DNA from: Notolepis coatsorum
Taxonomy: Eukaryota; Chordata; Actinopteri; Aulopiformes; Paralepididae
Direction of reading: 5' to 3'
Length of the DNA stretch: 64,000 bases
NCBI GenBank assembly: GCA_963971535.1
Contig: CAXASK010002127.1
Span: forward strand, 62,001 to 126,000
Position numbers and translations under genes: made by a program. Position 1 is the stretch's first letter. Every line of letters starts with the position of its first letter. Below the pieces are notes generated by a model. It saw only the letters and a program-made list of their open reading frames with translations. It was not told the origin of the DNA and ran no database searches. This document shows, in pieces, positions 33,637 to 46,544 of the stretch.

Positions 33637-36023
33637 GGCATTTTCGAGACAGGACGCCGATTAGGAAAAGCTTACCCACCCCCAGATGGACCCAGGGTAG
33701 AAGGCCTGCGTGGATCCGGGCAACGGTGCTCCCGTGGGACCCTAACCCTAACCCTAACCCTAACCCTAACCCTAACCCTAACCCGATACGGTGCCCTGGG
33801 AACCCCTTTTGGCCAGGTTAAGAGTGTCTCAGGCATTTTCGAGACAGGAAGCCGATTAGGAAAAGCTTACCCACCCCCAGATGGACCCAGGGTAGAAGGC
33901 CTGCGTGGATCCGGGCAACGGTGCTCCCGTGGGACCCGATGCGGAGCCCCGGGACGTCCGGGGACCCAGAGCCTGGTTCTCAGCATTTTCGATGCATGAA
34001 GTGATTGAGGGAAAGCGCCCCCACAACGGGATGTACCCGGGGGTAGAAGGCCCGACTGGATCCGAGCAACGGTGCCCCCTTGGGGGCCAGTTGCGGGTAA
34101 GTTGTGGGTCTTCAGCAGAGCCTGGTTCTCAGCATTTTCGATGCAGGAAGTGATTGAGGGAAAGCGCCCCCAGAACGAGATGGACCCAGGGTAGAAGGCC
34201 CGAGTGGATCCGTGCAACGGTGCTCCCGTGGGACCCGATACGGTGCCCCGGGGACCCGATATGGTGCTCCCGTGGGAACCGATTAAGAGGCTAAGATTTT
34301 CTCAGGCATTTTCGAGACAGGACGCCGATTAGGAAAAGCTTACCCACCCCCAGATGGACCCAGGGTAGAAGGCCTGCGTGGATCCGGGCAACGGTGCTCC
34401 CGTGGGACCCTAACCCTAACCCTAACCCTAACCCTAACCCTAACCCTAACCCTAACCCGATACGGTGCCCTGGGAACCCCTTTTGGCCAGGTTAAGAGTG
34501 TCTCAGGCATTTTCGAGACAGGAAGCCGATTAGGAAAAGCTTACCCACCCCCAGATGGACCCAGGGTAGAAGGCCTGCGTGGATCCGGGCAACGGTGCTC
34601 CCGTGGGACCCGATGCGGAGCCCCGGGACGTCCGGGGACCCAGAGCCTGGTTCTCAGCATTTTCGATGCATGAAGTGATTGAGGGAAAGCGCCCCCACAA
34701 CGGGATGTACCCGGGGGTAGAAGGCCCGACTGGATCCGAGCAACGGTGCCCCCTTGGGGGCCAGTTGCGGGTAAGTTGTGGGTCTTCAGCAGAGCCTGGT
34801 TCTCAGCATTTTCGATGCAGGAAGTGATTGAGGGAAAGCGCCCCCAGAACGAGATGGACCCAGGGTAGAAGGCCCGAGTGGATCCGTGCAACGGTGCTCC
34901 CGTGGGACCCGATACGGTGCCCCGGGGACCCGATACGGTGCTCCCGTGGGAACCGATTAAGAGGCTAAGATTTTCTCAGGCATTTTCGAGACAGGAAGCC
35001 GATTAGGAAAAGCTTACCCACCCCCAGATGGACCCAGGGTAGAAGGCCTGCGTGGATCCGGGCAACGCTGCTCCCGTGGGACCCGATACGGTGCCCCGGG
35101 AACCCCTTTTGGCCAGGTTAAGAGTGTCTCAGGCATTTTCGAGACAGGAAGCCGATTAGGAAAAGCTTACCCACCCCCAGATGGACCCAGGGTAGAAGGC
35201 CTGCGTGGATCCGGGCAACGGTGCTCCCGTGGGACCCTAACCCTAACCCTAACCCTAACCCTAACCCTAACCCTAACCCTAACCCGATACGGTGCCCCGG
35301 GAACCCCTTTTGGCCAGGTTAAGAGTGTCTCAGGCATTTTCGAGACAGGAAGCCGATTAGGAAAAGCTTACCCACCCCCAGATGGACCCAGGGTAGAAGG
35401 CCTGCGTGGATCCGGGCAACGGTGCTCCCGTGGGACCCGATGCGGAGCCCCGGGACGTCCGGGGACCCAGAGCCTGGTTCTCAGCATTTTCGATGCATGA
35501 AGTGATTGAGGGAAAGCGCCCCCACAACGGGATGTACCCGGGGGTAGAAGGCCCGACTGGATCCGAGCAACGGTGCCCCCTTGGGGGCCAGTTGCGGGTA
35601 AGTTGTGGGTCTTCAGCAGAGCCTGGTTCTCAGCATTTTCGATGCAGGAAGTGATTGAGGGAAAGCGCCCCCAGAACGAGATGGACCCAGGGTAGAAGGC
35701 CCGAGTGGATCCGTGCAACGGTGCTCCCGTGGGACCCGATACGGTGCTCCCGTGGGACCCGATACGGTGCCCCGGGGACCCGATACGGTGCTCCCGTGGG
35801 AACCGATTAAGAGGCTAAGATTTTCTCAGGCATTTTCGAGACAGGAAGCCGATTAGGAAAAGCTTACCCACCCCCAGATGGACCCAGGGTAGAAGGCCTG
35901 CGTGGATCCGGGCAACGGTGCTCCCGTGGGACCCTAACCCTAACCCTAACCCTAACCCTAACCCTAACCCTAACCCGATACGGTGCCCCGGGAACCCCTT
36001 TTGGCCAGGTTAAGAGTGTCTCA
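33637..36023. repeat. Array segment with gatatggtgc marker and +23-bp unit
   Basis: Tracts: 33740-33781 (7), 34408-34455 (8), 35235-35282 (8), 35932-35973 (7). Blocks start at 33832 (first gatatggtgc copy, T at 34262), 34506 and 35333. The empty T at 34979-35131 has a private change at 35068 (gcaacgctgc). From here rightwards tracts are shorter on average (about 8 hexamers against about 9 to the left). Confidence 0.92.
35333..35828. repeat. A2-B-C block with an extra 23-bp minirepeat
   Basis: The 496-bp block has three instead of two copies of the gatacggtgc minirepeat in the C tail; the additional copy can be placed at 35738-35760. It is the only length change in C apart from total loss, and is explained by replication slippage within the minirepeat. 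Confidence 0.93.
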
Positions 36024-39000
36024 GGCATTTTCGAGACAGGAAGCCGATTAGGAAAAGCTTACCCACCCCCAGATGGACCCAGGGTAGAAGGCCTGCGTGG
36101 ATCCGGGCAACGGTGCTCCCGTGGGACCCGATGCGGAGCCCCGGGACGTCCGGGGACCCAGAGCCTGGTTCTCAGCATTTTCGATGCATGAAGTGATTGA
36201 GGGAAAGCGCCCCCACAACGGGATGTACCCGGGGGTAGAAGGCCCGACTGGATCCGAGCAACGGTGCCCCCTTGGGGGCCAGTTGCGGGTAAGTTGTGGG
36301 CCTTCAGCAGAGCCTGGTTCTCAGCATTTTCGATGCAGGAAGTGATTGAGGGAAAGCGCCCCCAGAACGAGATGGACCCAGGGTAGACGGCCCGAGTGGA
36401 TCCGTGCAACGGTGCTCCCGTGGGACCCGATACGGTGCCCCGGGGACCCGATACGGTGCTCCCGTGGGAACCGATTAAGAGGCTAAGATTTTCTCAGGCA
36501 TTTTCGAGACAGGACGCCGATTAGGAAAAGCTTACCCACCCCCAGATGGACCCAGGGTAGAAGGCCTGCGTGGATCCGGGCAACGGTGCTCCCGTGGGAC
36601 CCTAACCCTAACCCTAACCCTAACCCTAACCCTAACCCTAACCCTAACCCTAACCCGATACGGTGCCCTGGGAACCCCTTTTGGCCAGGTTAAGAGTGTC
36701 TCAGGCATTTTCGAGACAGGAAGCCGATTAGGAAAAGCTTACCCAGCCCCAGATGGACCCAGGGTAGAAGGCCTGCGTGGATCCGGGCAACGGTGCTCCC
36801 GTGGGACCCGATGCGGAGCCCCGGGACGTCCGGGGACCCAGAGCCTGGTTCTCAGCATTTTCGATGCATGAAGTGATTGAGGGAAAGCGCCCCCACAACG
36901 GGATGTACCCGGGGGTAGAAGGCCCGACTGGATCCGAGCAACGGTGCCCCCTTGGGGGCCAGTTGCGGGTAAGTTGTGGGTCTTCAGCAGAGCCTGGTTC
37001 TCAGCATTTTCGATGCAGGAAGTGATTGAGGGAAAGCGCCCCCAGAACGAGATGGACCCAGGGTAGAAGGCCCGAGTGGATCCGTGCAACGGTGCTCCCG
37101 TGGGACCCGATACGGTGCCCCGGGGACCCGATACGGTGCTCCCGTGGGAACCGATTAAGAGGCTAAGATTTTCTCAGGCATTTTCGAGACAGGAAGCCGA
37201 TTAGGAAAAGCTTACCCACCCCCAGATGGACCCAGGGTAGAAGGCCTGCGTGGATCCGGGCAACGGTGCTCCCGTGGGACCCTAACCCTAACCCTAACCC
37301 TAACCCTAACCCTAACCCTAACCCTAACCCTAACCCGATACGGTGCCCCGGGAACCCCTTTTGGCCAGGTTAAGAGTGTCTCAGGCATTTTCGAGACAGG
37401 AAGCCGATTAGGAAAAGCTTACCCACCCCCAGATGGACCCAGGGTAGAAGGCCTGCGTGGATCCGGGCAACGGTGCTCCCGTGGGACCCGATGCGGAGCC
37501 CCGGGACGTCCGGGGACCCAGAGCCTGGTTCTCAGCATTTTCGATGCATGAAGTGATTGAGGGAAAGCGCCCCCACAACGGGATGTACCCGGGGGTAGAA
37601 GGCCCGACTGGATCCGAGCAACGGTGCCCCCTTGGGGGCCAGTTGCGGGTAAGTTGTGGGTCTTCAGCAGAGCCTGGTTCTCAGCATTTTCGATGCAGGA
37701 AGTGATTGAGGGAAAGCGCCCCCAGAACGAGATGGACCCAGAGTAGAAGGCCCGAGTGGATCCGTACAACGGTGCTCCCGTGGGACCCGATACGGTGCCC
37801 CGGGGACCCGATACGGTGCTCCCGTGGGAACCGATTAAGAGGCTAAGATTTTCTCAGGCATTTTCGAGACAGGACGCCGATTAGGAAAAGCTTACCCACC
37901 CCCAGATGGACCCAGGGTAGAAGGCCTGCGTGGATCCGGGCAACGGTGCTCCCGTGGGACCCTAACCCTAACCCTAACCCTAACCCTAACCCTAACCCTA
38001 ACCCTAACCCTAACCCGATACGGTGCCCTGGGAACCCCTTTTGGCCAGGTTAAGAGTGTCTCAGGCATTTTCGAGACAGGAAGCCGATTAGGAAAAGCTT
38101 ACCCACCCCCAGATGGACCCAGGGTAGAAGGCCTGCGTGGATCCGGGCAACGGTGCTCCCGTGGGACCCGATGCGGAGCCCCGGGACGTCCGGGGACCCA
38201 GAGCCTGGTTCTCAGCATTTTCGATGCATGAAGTGATTGAGGGAAAGCGCCCCCACAACGGGATGTACCCGGGGGTAGAAGGCCCGACTGGATCCGAGCA
38301 ACGGTGCCCCCTTGGGGGCCAGTTGTGGGTAAGTTGTGGGTCTTCAGCAGAGCCTGGTTCTCAGCATTTTCGATGCAGGAAGTGATTGAGGGAAAGCGCC
38401 CCCAGAACGAGATGGACCCAGGGTAGAAGGCCCGAGTGGATCCGTGCAACGGTGCTCCCGTGGGACCCGATACGGTGCCCCGGGGACCCGATATGGTGCT
38501 CCCGTGGGAACCGATTAAGAGGCTAAGATTTTCTCAGGCATTTTCGAGACAGGACGCCGATTAGGAAAAGCTTACCCACCCCCAGATGGACCCAGGGTAG
38601 AAGGCCTGCGTGGATCCGGGCAACGGTGCTCCCGTGGGACCCTAACCCTAACCCTAACCCTAACCCTAACCCTAACCCTAACCCTAACCCTAACCCTAAC
38701 CCTAACCCTAACCCTAACCCGATACGGTGCCCTGGGAACCCCTTTTGGCCAGGTTAAGAGTGTCTCAGGCATTTTCGAGACAGGAAGCCGATTAGGAAAA
38801 GCTTACCCACCCCCAGATGGACCCAGGGTAGAAGGCCTGCGTGGATCCGGGCAACGGTGCTCCCGTGGGACCCGATGCGGAGCCCCGGGACGTCCGGGGA
38901 CCCAGAGCCTGGTTCTCAGCATTTTCGATGCATGAAGTGATTGAGGGAAAGCGCCCCCACAACGGGATGTACCCGGGGGTAGAAGGCCCGACTGGATCCG

Positions 39001-40172
39001 AGCAACGGTGCCCCCTTGGGGGCCAGTTGCGGGTAAGTTGTGGGTCTTCAGCAGAGCCTGGTTCTCAGCATTTTCGATGCAGGAAGTGATTGAGGGAAAG
39101 CGCCCCCAGAACGAGATGGACCCAGGGTAGAAGGCCCGAGTGGATCCGTGCAACGGTGCTCCCGTGGGACCCGATACGGTGCCCCGGGGACCCGATACGG
39201 TGCTCCCGTGGGAACCGATTAAGAGGCTAAGATTTTCTCAGGCATTTTCGAGACAGGAAGCCGATTAGGAAAAGCTTACCCACCCCCAGATGGACCCAGG
39301 GTAGAAGGCCTGCGTGGATCCGGGCAACGGTGCTCCCGTGGGACCCGATACGGTGCCCCGGGGACCCCTTTTGGCCAGGTTAAGAGTGTCTCAGGCATTT
39401 TCGAGACAGGAAGCCGATTAGGAAAAGCTTACCCACCCCCAGATGGACCCAGGGTAGAAGGCCTGCGTGGATCCGGGCAACGGTGCTCCCGTGGGACCCG
39501 ATAGGGTGCCCCGGGAACCCCTTTTGGCCAGGTTAAGAGTGTCTCAGGCATTTTCGAGACAGGAAGCCGATTAGGAAAAGCTTACCCACCCCCAGATGGA
39601 CCCAGGGTAGAAGGCCTGCGTGGATCCGGGCAACGGTGCTCCCGTGGGACCCGATACGGTGCCCCGGGAACCCCTTTTGGCCAGGTTAAGAGTGTCTCAG
39701 GCATTTTCGAGACAGGAAGCCGATTAGGAAAAGCTTACCCACCCCCAGATGGACCCAGGGTAGAAGGCCTGCGTGGATCCGGGCAACGGTGCTCCCGTGG
39801 GACCCGATGCGGAGCCCCGGGACGTCCGGGGACCCAGAGCCTGGTTCTCAGCATTTTCGATGCATGAAGTGATTGAGGGAAAGCGCCCCCACAACGGGAT
39901 GTACCCGGGGGTAGAAGGCCCGACTGGATCCGAGCAACGGTGCCCCCTTGGGGGCCAGTTGCGGGTAAGTTGTGGGTCTTCAGCAGAGCCTGGTTCTCAG
40001 CATTTTCGATGCAGGAAGTGATTGAGGGAAAGCGCCGCCAGAACGAGATGGACCCAGGGTAGAAGGCCCGAGTGGATCCGTGCAACGGTGCTCCCGTGGG
40101 ACCCGATACGGTGCCCCGGGGACCCGATACGGTGCTCCCGTGGGAACCGATTAAGAGGCTAAGATTTTCTCA
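36024..40172. repeat. Source-type segment P, repeated at 59446-62878
   Basis: Blocks start at 36024 (gggccttcag, C at 36388), 36704 (cccagcccc, G at 36746), 37384 (A at 37742 and 37766), 38064 (T at 38326 and 38494), 38768 and 39700 (gccgcc). Tracts: 36600-36653 (9), 37280-37333 (9), 37960-38013 (9), 38640-38717 (13). The empty triplet is 39241-39699, with a private gatagggtgc (G at 39504). Except for the 36704 unit and a few private changes, the ordered markers recur in the segment starting at 59446. Confidence 0.93.
38640..38717 (+). repeat. Longest telomeric tract of the right part, (CCCTAA)13
   Basis: Thirteen perfect hexamers in a T-c module, while all other right-part tracts have 6-9. 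The corresponding tract in segment P' (61370-61423) has nine. The tract therefore gained or lost four whole hexamers after the segment was copied, which is direct evidence for hexamer-number instability. Confidence 0.93.
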
Positions 40173-43100
40173 GGCATTTTCGAGACAGGAAGCCGATTAG
40201 GAAAAGCTTACCCACCCCCAGATGGACCCAGGGTAGAAGGCCTGCGTGGATCCGGGCAACGGTGCTCCCGTGGGACCCTAACCCTAACCCTAACCCTAAC
40301 CCTAACCCTAACCCTAACCCTAACCCGATACGGTGCCCCGGGAACCCCTTTTGGCCAGGTTAAGAGTGTCTCAGGCATTTTCGAGACAGGAAGCCGATTA
40401 GGAAAAGCTTACCCACTCCCAGATGGACCCAGGGTAGAAGGCCTGCGTGGATCCGGGCAACGGTGCTCCCGTGGGACCCGATACGGTGCCCCGGGAACCC
40501 CTTTTGGCCAGGTTAAGAGTGTCTCAGGCATTTTCGAGACAGGAAGCCGATTAGGAAAAGCTTACCCACTCCCAGATGGACCCAGGGTAGAAGGCCTGCG
40601 TGGATCCGGGCAACGGTGCTCCCGTGGGACCCGATGCGGAGCCCCGGGACGTCCGGGGACCCAGAGCCTGGTTCTCAGCATTTTCGATGCATGAAGTGAT
40701 TGAGGGAAAGCGCCCCCACAACGGGATGTACCCGGGGGTAGAAGGCCCGACTGGATCCGAGCAACGGTGCCCCCTTGGGGGCCAGTTGCGGGTAAGTTGT
40801 GGGTCTTCAGCAGAGCCTGGTTCTCAGCATTTTCGATGCAGGAAGTGATTGAGGGAAAGCGCCCCCAGAACGAGATGGACCCAGGGTAGAAGGCCCGAGT
40901 GGATCCGTGCAACGGTGCTCCCGTGGGACCCGATACGGTGCCCCGGGGACCCGATACGGTGCTCCCGTGGGAACCGATTAAGAGGCTAAGATTTTCTCAG
41001 GCATTTTCGAGACAGGAAGCCGATTAGGAAAAGCTTACCCACCCCCAGATGGACCCAGGGTAGAAGGCCTGCGTGGATCCGGGCAACGGTGCTCCCGTGG
41101 GACCCTAACCCTAACCCTAACCCTAACCCTAACCCTAACCCTAACCCTAACCCTAACCCGATACGGTGCCCCGGGAACCCCTTTTGGCCAGGTTAAGAGT
41201 GTCTCAGGCATTTTCGAGACAGGAAGCCGATTAGGAAAAGCTTACCCACCCCCAGATGGACCCAGGGTAGAAGGCCTGCGTGGATCCGGGCAACGGTGCT
41301 CCCGTGGGACCCGATGCGGAGCCCCGGGACGTCCGGGGACCCAGAGCCTGGTTCTCAGCATTTTCGATGCATGAAGTGATTGAGGGAAAGCGCCCCCACA
41401 ACGGGATGTACCCGGGGGTAGAAGGCCCGACTGGATCCGAGCAACGGTGCCCCCTTGGGGGCCAGTTGCGGGTAAGTTGTGGGTCTTCAGCAGAGCCTGG
41501 TTCTCAGCATTTTCGATGCAGGAAGTGATTGAGGGAAAGCGCCCCCAGAACGAGATGGACCCAGGGTAGAAGGCCCGAGTGGATCCGTGCAACGGTGCTC
41601 CCGTGGGACCCGATACGGTGCCCCGGGGACCCGATACGGTGCTCCCGTGGGAACCGATTAAGAGGCTAAGATTTTCTCAGGCATTTTCGAGACAGGACGC
41701 CGATTAGGAAAAGCTTACCCACCCCCAGATGGACCCAGGGTAGAAGGCCTGCGTGGATCCGGGCAACGGTGCTCCCGTGGGACCCTAACCCTAACCCTAA
41801 CCCTAACCCTAACCCTAACCCTAACCCGATACGGTGCCCTGGGAACCCCTTTTGGCCAGGTTAAGAGTGTCTCAGGCATTTTCGAGACAGGAAGCCGATT
41901 AGGAAAAGCTTACCCACCCCCAGATGGACCCAGGGTAGAAGGCCTGCGTGGATCCGGGCAACGGTGCTCCCGTGGGACCCGATGCGGAGCCCCGGGACGT
42001 CCGGGGACCCAGAGCCTGGTTCTCAGCATTTTCGATGCATGAAGTGATTGAGGGAAAGCGCCCCCACAACGGGATGTACCCGGGGGTAGAAGGCCCGACT
42101 GGATCCGAGCAACGGTGCCCCCTTGGGGGCCAGTTGCGGGTAAGTTGTGGGTCTTCAGCAGAGCCTGGTTCTCAGCATTTTCGATGCAGGAAGTGATTGA
42201 GGGAAAGCGCCCCCAGAACGAGATGGACCCAGGGTAGAAGGCCCGAGTGGATCCGTGCAACGGTGCTCCCGTGGGACCCGATACGGTGCCCCGGGGACCC
42301 GATATGGTGCTCCCGTGGGAACCGATTAAGAGGCTAAGATTTTCTCAGGCATTTTCGAGACAGGACGCCGATTAGGAAAAGCTTACCCACCCCCAGATGG
42401 ACCCAGGGTAGAAGGCCTGCGTGGATCCGGGCAACGGTGCTCCCGTGGGACCCTAACCCTAACCCTAACCCTAACCCTAACCCTAACCCTAACCCTAACC
42501 CGATACGGTGCCCTGGGAACCCCTTTTGGCCAGGTTAAGAGTGTCTCAGGCATTTTCGAGACAGGAAGCCGATTAGGAAAAGCTTACCCACCCCCAGATG
42601 GACCCAGGGTAGAAGGCCTGCGTGGATCCGGGCAACGGTGCTCCCGTGGGACCCGATGCGGAGCCCCGGGACGTCCGGGGACCCAGAGCCTGGTTCTCAG
42701 CATTTTCGATGCATGAAGTGATTGAGGGAAAGCGCCCCCACAACGGGATGTACCCGGGGGTAGAAGGCCCGACTGGATCCGAGCAACGGTGCCCCCTTGG
42801 GGGCCAGTTGCGGGTAAGTTGTGGGTCTTCAGCAGAGCCTGGTTCTCAGCATTTTCGATGCAGGAAGTGATTGAGGGAAAGCGCCCCCAGAACGAGATGG
42901 ACCCAGGGTAGAAGGCCCGAGTGGATCCGTGCAACGGTGCTCCCGTGGGACCCGATACGGTGCCCCGGGGACCCGATACGGTGCTCCCGTGGGAACCGAT
43001 TAAGAGGCTAAGATTTTCTCAGGCATTTTCGAGACAGGAAGCCGATTAGGAAAAGCTTACCCACCCCCAGATGGACCCAGGGTAGAAGGCCTGCGTGGAT

Positions 43101-46100
43101 CCGGGCAACGGTGCTCCCGTGGGACCCGATACGGTGCCCCGGGAACCCCTTTTGGCCAGGTTAAGAGTGTCTCAGGCATTTTCGAGACAGGAAGCCGATT
43201 AGGAAAAGCTTACCCACCCCCAGATGGACCCAGGGTAGAAGGCCTGCGTGGATCCGGGCAACGGTGCTCCCGTGGGACCCTAACCCTAACCCTAACCCTA
43301 ACCCTAACCCTAACCCTAACCCTAACCCTAACCCGATACGGTGCCCCGGGAACCCCTTTTGGCCAGGTTAAGAGTGTCTCAGGCATTTTCGAGACAGGAA
43401 GCCGATTAGGAAAAGCTTACCCACCCCCAGATGGACCCAGGGTAGAAGGCCTGCGTGGATCCGGGCAACGGTGCTCCCGTGGGACCCGATGCGGAGCCCC
43501 GGGACGTCCGGGGACCCAGAGCCTGGTTCTCAGCATTTTCGATGCATGAAGTGATTGAGGGAAAGCGCCCCCACAACGGGATGTACCCGGGGGTAGAAGG
43601 CCCGACTGGATCCGAGCAACGGTGCCCCCTTGGGGGCCAGTTGCGGGTAAGTTGTGGGTCTTCAGCAGAGCCTGGTTCTCAGCATTTTCGATGCAGGAAG
43701 TGATTGAGGGAAAGCGCCCCCAGAACGAGATGGACCCAGGGTAGAAGGCCCGAGTGGATCCGTGCAACGGTGCTCCCGTGGGACCCGATACGGTGCCCCG
43801 GGGACCCGATACGGTGCTCCCGTGGGAACCGATTAAGAGGCTAAGATTTTCTCAGGCATTTTCGAGACAGGACGCCGATTAGGAAAAGCTTACCCACCCC
43901 CAGAAGGACCCAGGGTAGAAGGCCTGCGTGGATCCGGGCAACGGTGCTCCCGTGGGACCCTAACCCTAACCCTAACCCTAACCCTAACCCTAACCCTAAC
44001 CCTAACCCTAACCCGATACGGTGCCCTGGGAACCCCTTTTGGCCAGGTTAAGAGTGTCTCAGGCATTTTCGAGACAGGAAGCCGATTAGGAAAAGCTTAC
44101 CCACCCCCAGATGGACCCAGGGTAGAAGGCCTGCGTGGATCCGGGCAACGGTGCTCCCGTGGGACCCGATGCGGAGCCCCGGGACGTCCGGGGACCCAGA
44201 GCCTGGTTCTCAGCATTTTCGATGCATGAAGTGATTGAGGGAAAGCGCCCCCACAACGGGATGTACCCGGGGGTAGAAGGCCCGACTGGATCCGAGCAAC
44301 GGTGCCCCCTTGGGGGCCAGTTGCGGGTAAGTTGTGGGTCTTCAGCAGAGCCTGGTTCTCAGCATTTTCGATGCAGGAAGTGATTGAGGGAAAGCGCCCC
44401 CAGAACGAGATGGACCCAGGGTAGAAGGCCCGAGTGGATCCGTGCAACGGTGCTCCCGTGGGACCCGATACGGTGCCCCGGGGACCCGATACGGTGCTCC
44501 CGTGGGAACCGATTAAGAGGCTAAGATTTTCTCAGGCATTTTCGAGACAGGAAGCCGATTAGGAAAAGCTTACCCACCCCCAGATGGACCCAGGGTAGAA
44601 GGCCTGCGTGGATCCGGGCAACGGTGCTCCCGTGGGACCCTAACCCTAACCCTAACCCTAACCCTAACCCTAACCCTAACCCTAACCCGATACGGTGCCC
44701 CGGGAACCCCTTTTGGCCAGGTTAAGAGTGTCTCAGGCATTTTCGAGACAGGAAGCCGATTAGGAAAAGCTTACCCACCCCCAGATGGACCCAGGGTAGA
44801 AGGCCTGCGTGGATCCGGGCAACGGTGCTCCCGTGGGACCCGATGCGGAGCCCCGGGACGTCCGGGGACCCAGAGCCTGGTTCTCAGCATTTTCGATGCA
44901 TGAAGTGATTGAGGGAAAGCGCCCCCACAACGGGATGTACCCGGGGGTAGAAGGCCCGACTGGATCCGAGCAACGGTGCCCCCTTGGGGGCCAGTTGCGG
45001 GTAAGTTGTGGGTCTTCAGCAGAGCCTGGTTCTCAGCATTTTCGATGCAGGAAGTGATTGAGGGAAAGCGCCCCCAGAACGAGATGGACCCAGGGTAGAA
45101 GGCCCGAGTGGATCCGTGCAACGGTGCTCCCGTGGGACCCGATACGGTGCCCCGGGGACCCGATACGGTGCTCCCGTGGGAACCGATTAAGAGGCTAAGA
45201 TTTTCTCAGGCATTTTCGAGACAGGACGCCGATTAGGAAAAGCTTACCCACCCCCAGATGGACCCAGGGTAGAAGGCCTGCGTGGATCCGGGCAACGGTG
45301 CTCCCGTGGGACCCTAACCCTAACCCTAACCCTAACCCTAACCCTAACCCTAACCCGATACGGTGCCCTGGGAACCCCTTTTGGCCAGGTTAAGAGTGTC
45401 TCAGGCATTTTCGAGACAGGAAGCCGATTAGGAAAAGCTTACCCACCCCCAGATGGACCCAGGGTAGAAGGCCTGCGTGGATCCGGGCAACGGTGCTCCC
45501 GTGGGACCCGATGCGGAGCCCCGGGACGTCCGGGGACCCAGAGCCTGGTTCTCAGCATTTTCGATGCATGAAGTGATTGAGGGAAAGCGCCCCCACAACG
45601 GGATGTACCCGGGGGTAGAAGGCCCGACTGGATCCGAGCAACGGTGCCCCCTTGGGGGCCAGTTGCGGGTAAGTTGTGGGTCTTCAGCAGAGCCTGGTTC
45701 TCAGCATTTTCGATGCAGGAAGTGATTGAGGGAAAGCGCCCCCAGAACGAGATGGACCCAGGGTAGAAGGCCCGAGTGGATCCGTGCAACGGTGCTCCCG
45801 TGGGACCCGATACGGTGCCCCGGGGACCCGATATGGTGCTCCCGTGGGAACCGATTAAGAGGCTAAGATTTTCTCAGGCATTTTCGAGACAGGACGCCGA
45901 TTAGGAAAAGCTTACCCACCCCCAGATGGACCCAGGGTAGAAGGCCTGCGTGGATCCGGGCAACGGTGCTCCCGTGGGACCCTAACCCTAACCCTAACCC
46001 TAACCCTAACCCTAACCCTAACCCGATACGGTGCCCTGGGAACCCCTTTTGGCCAGGTTAAGAGTGTCTCAGGCATTTTCGAGACAGGAAGCCGATTAGG

Positions 46101-46544
46101 AAAAGCTTACCCACCCCCAGATGGACCCAGGGTAGAAGGCCTGCGTGGATCCGGGCAACGGTGCTCCCGTGGGACCCGATGCGGAGCCCCGGGACGTCCG
46201 GGGACCCAGAGCCTGGTTCTCAGCATTTTCGATGCATGAAGTGATTGAGGGAAAGCGCCCCCACAACGGGATGTACCCGGGGGTAGAAGGCCCGACTGGA
46301 TCCGAGCAACGGTGCCCCCTTGGGGGCCAGTTGCGGGTAAGTTGTGGGTCTTCAGCAGAGCCTGGTTCTCAGCATTTTCGATGCAGGAAGTGATTGAGGG
46401 AAAGCGCCCCCAGAACGAGATGGACCCAGGGTAGAAGGCCCGAGTGGATCCGTGCAACGGTGCTCCCGTGGGACCCGATACGGTGCCCCGGGGACCCGAT
46501 ACGGTGCTCCCGTGGGAACCGATTAAGAGGCTAAGATTTTCTCA
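40173..46544. repeat. Array segment between segment P and the 5.9-kb repeats
   Basis: Tracts: 40276-40323 (8), 41103-41156 (9), 41783-41824 (7), 42451-42498 (8), 43278-43331 (9), 43958-44011 (9), 44638-44685 (8), 45312-45353 (7), 45980-46021 (7). Blocks start at 40527, 41207, 41875, 42549, 43382, 44062, 44736, 45404 and 46072. Empty T modules lie at 40374-40526 (with cccactccc) and 43022-43174. The gatatggtgc marker is in blocks 41875 (T at 42305) and 45404 (T at 45834). The T module at 43855 has cagaagg (A at 43905). Confidence 0.92.
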
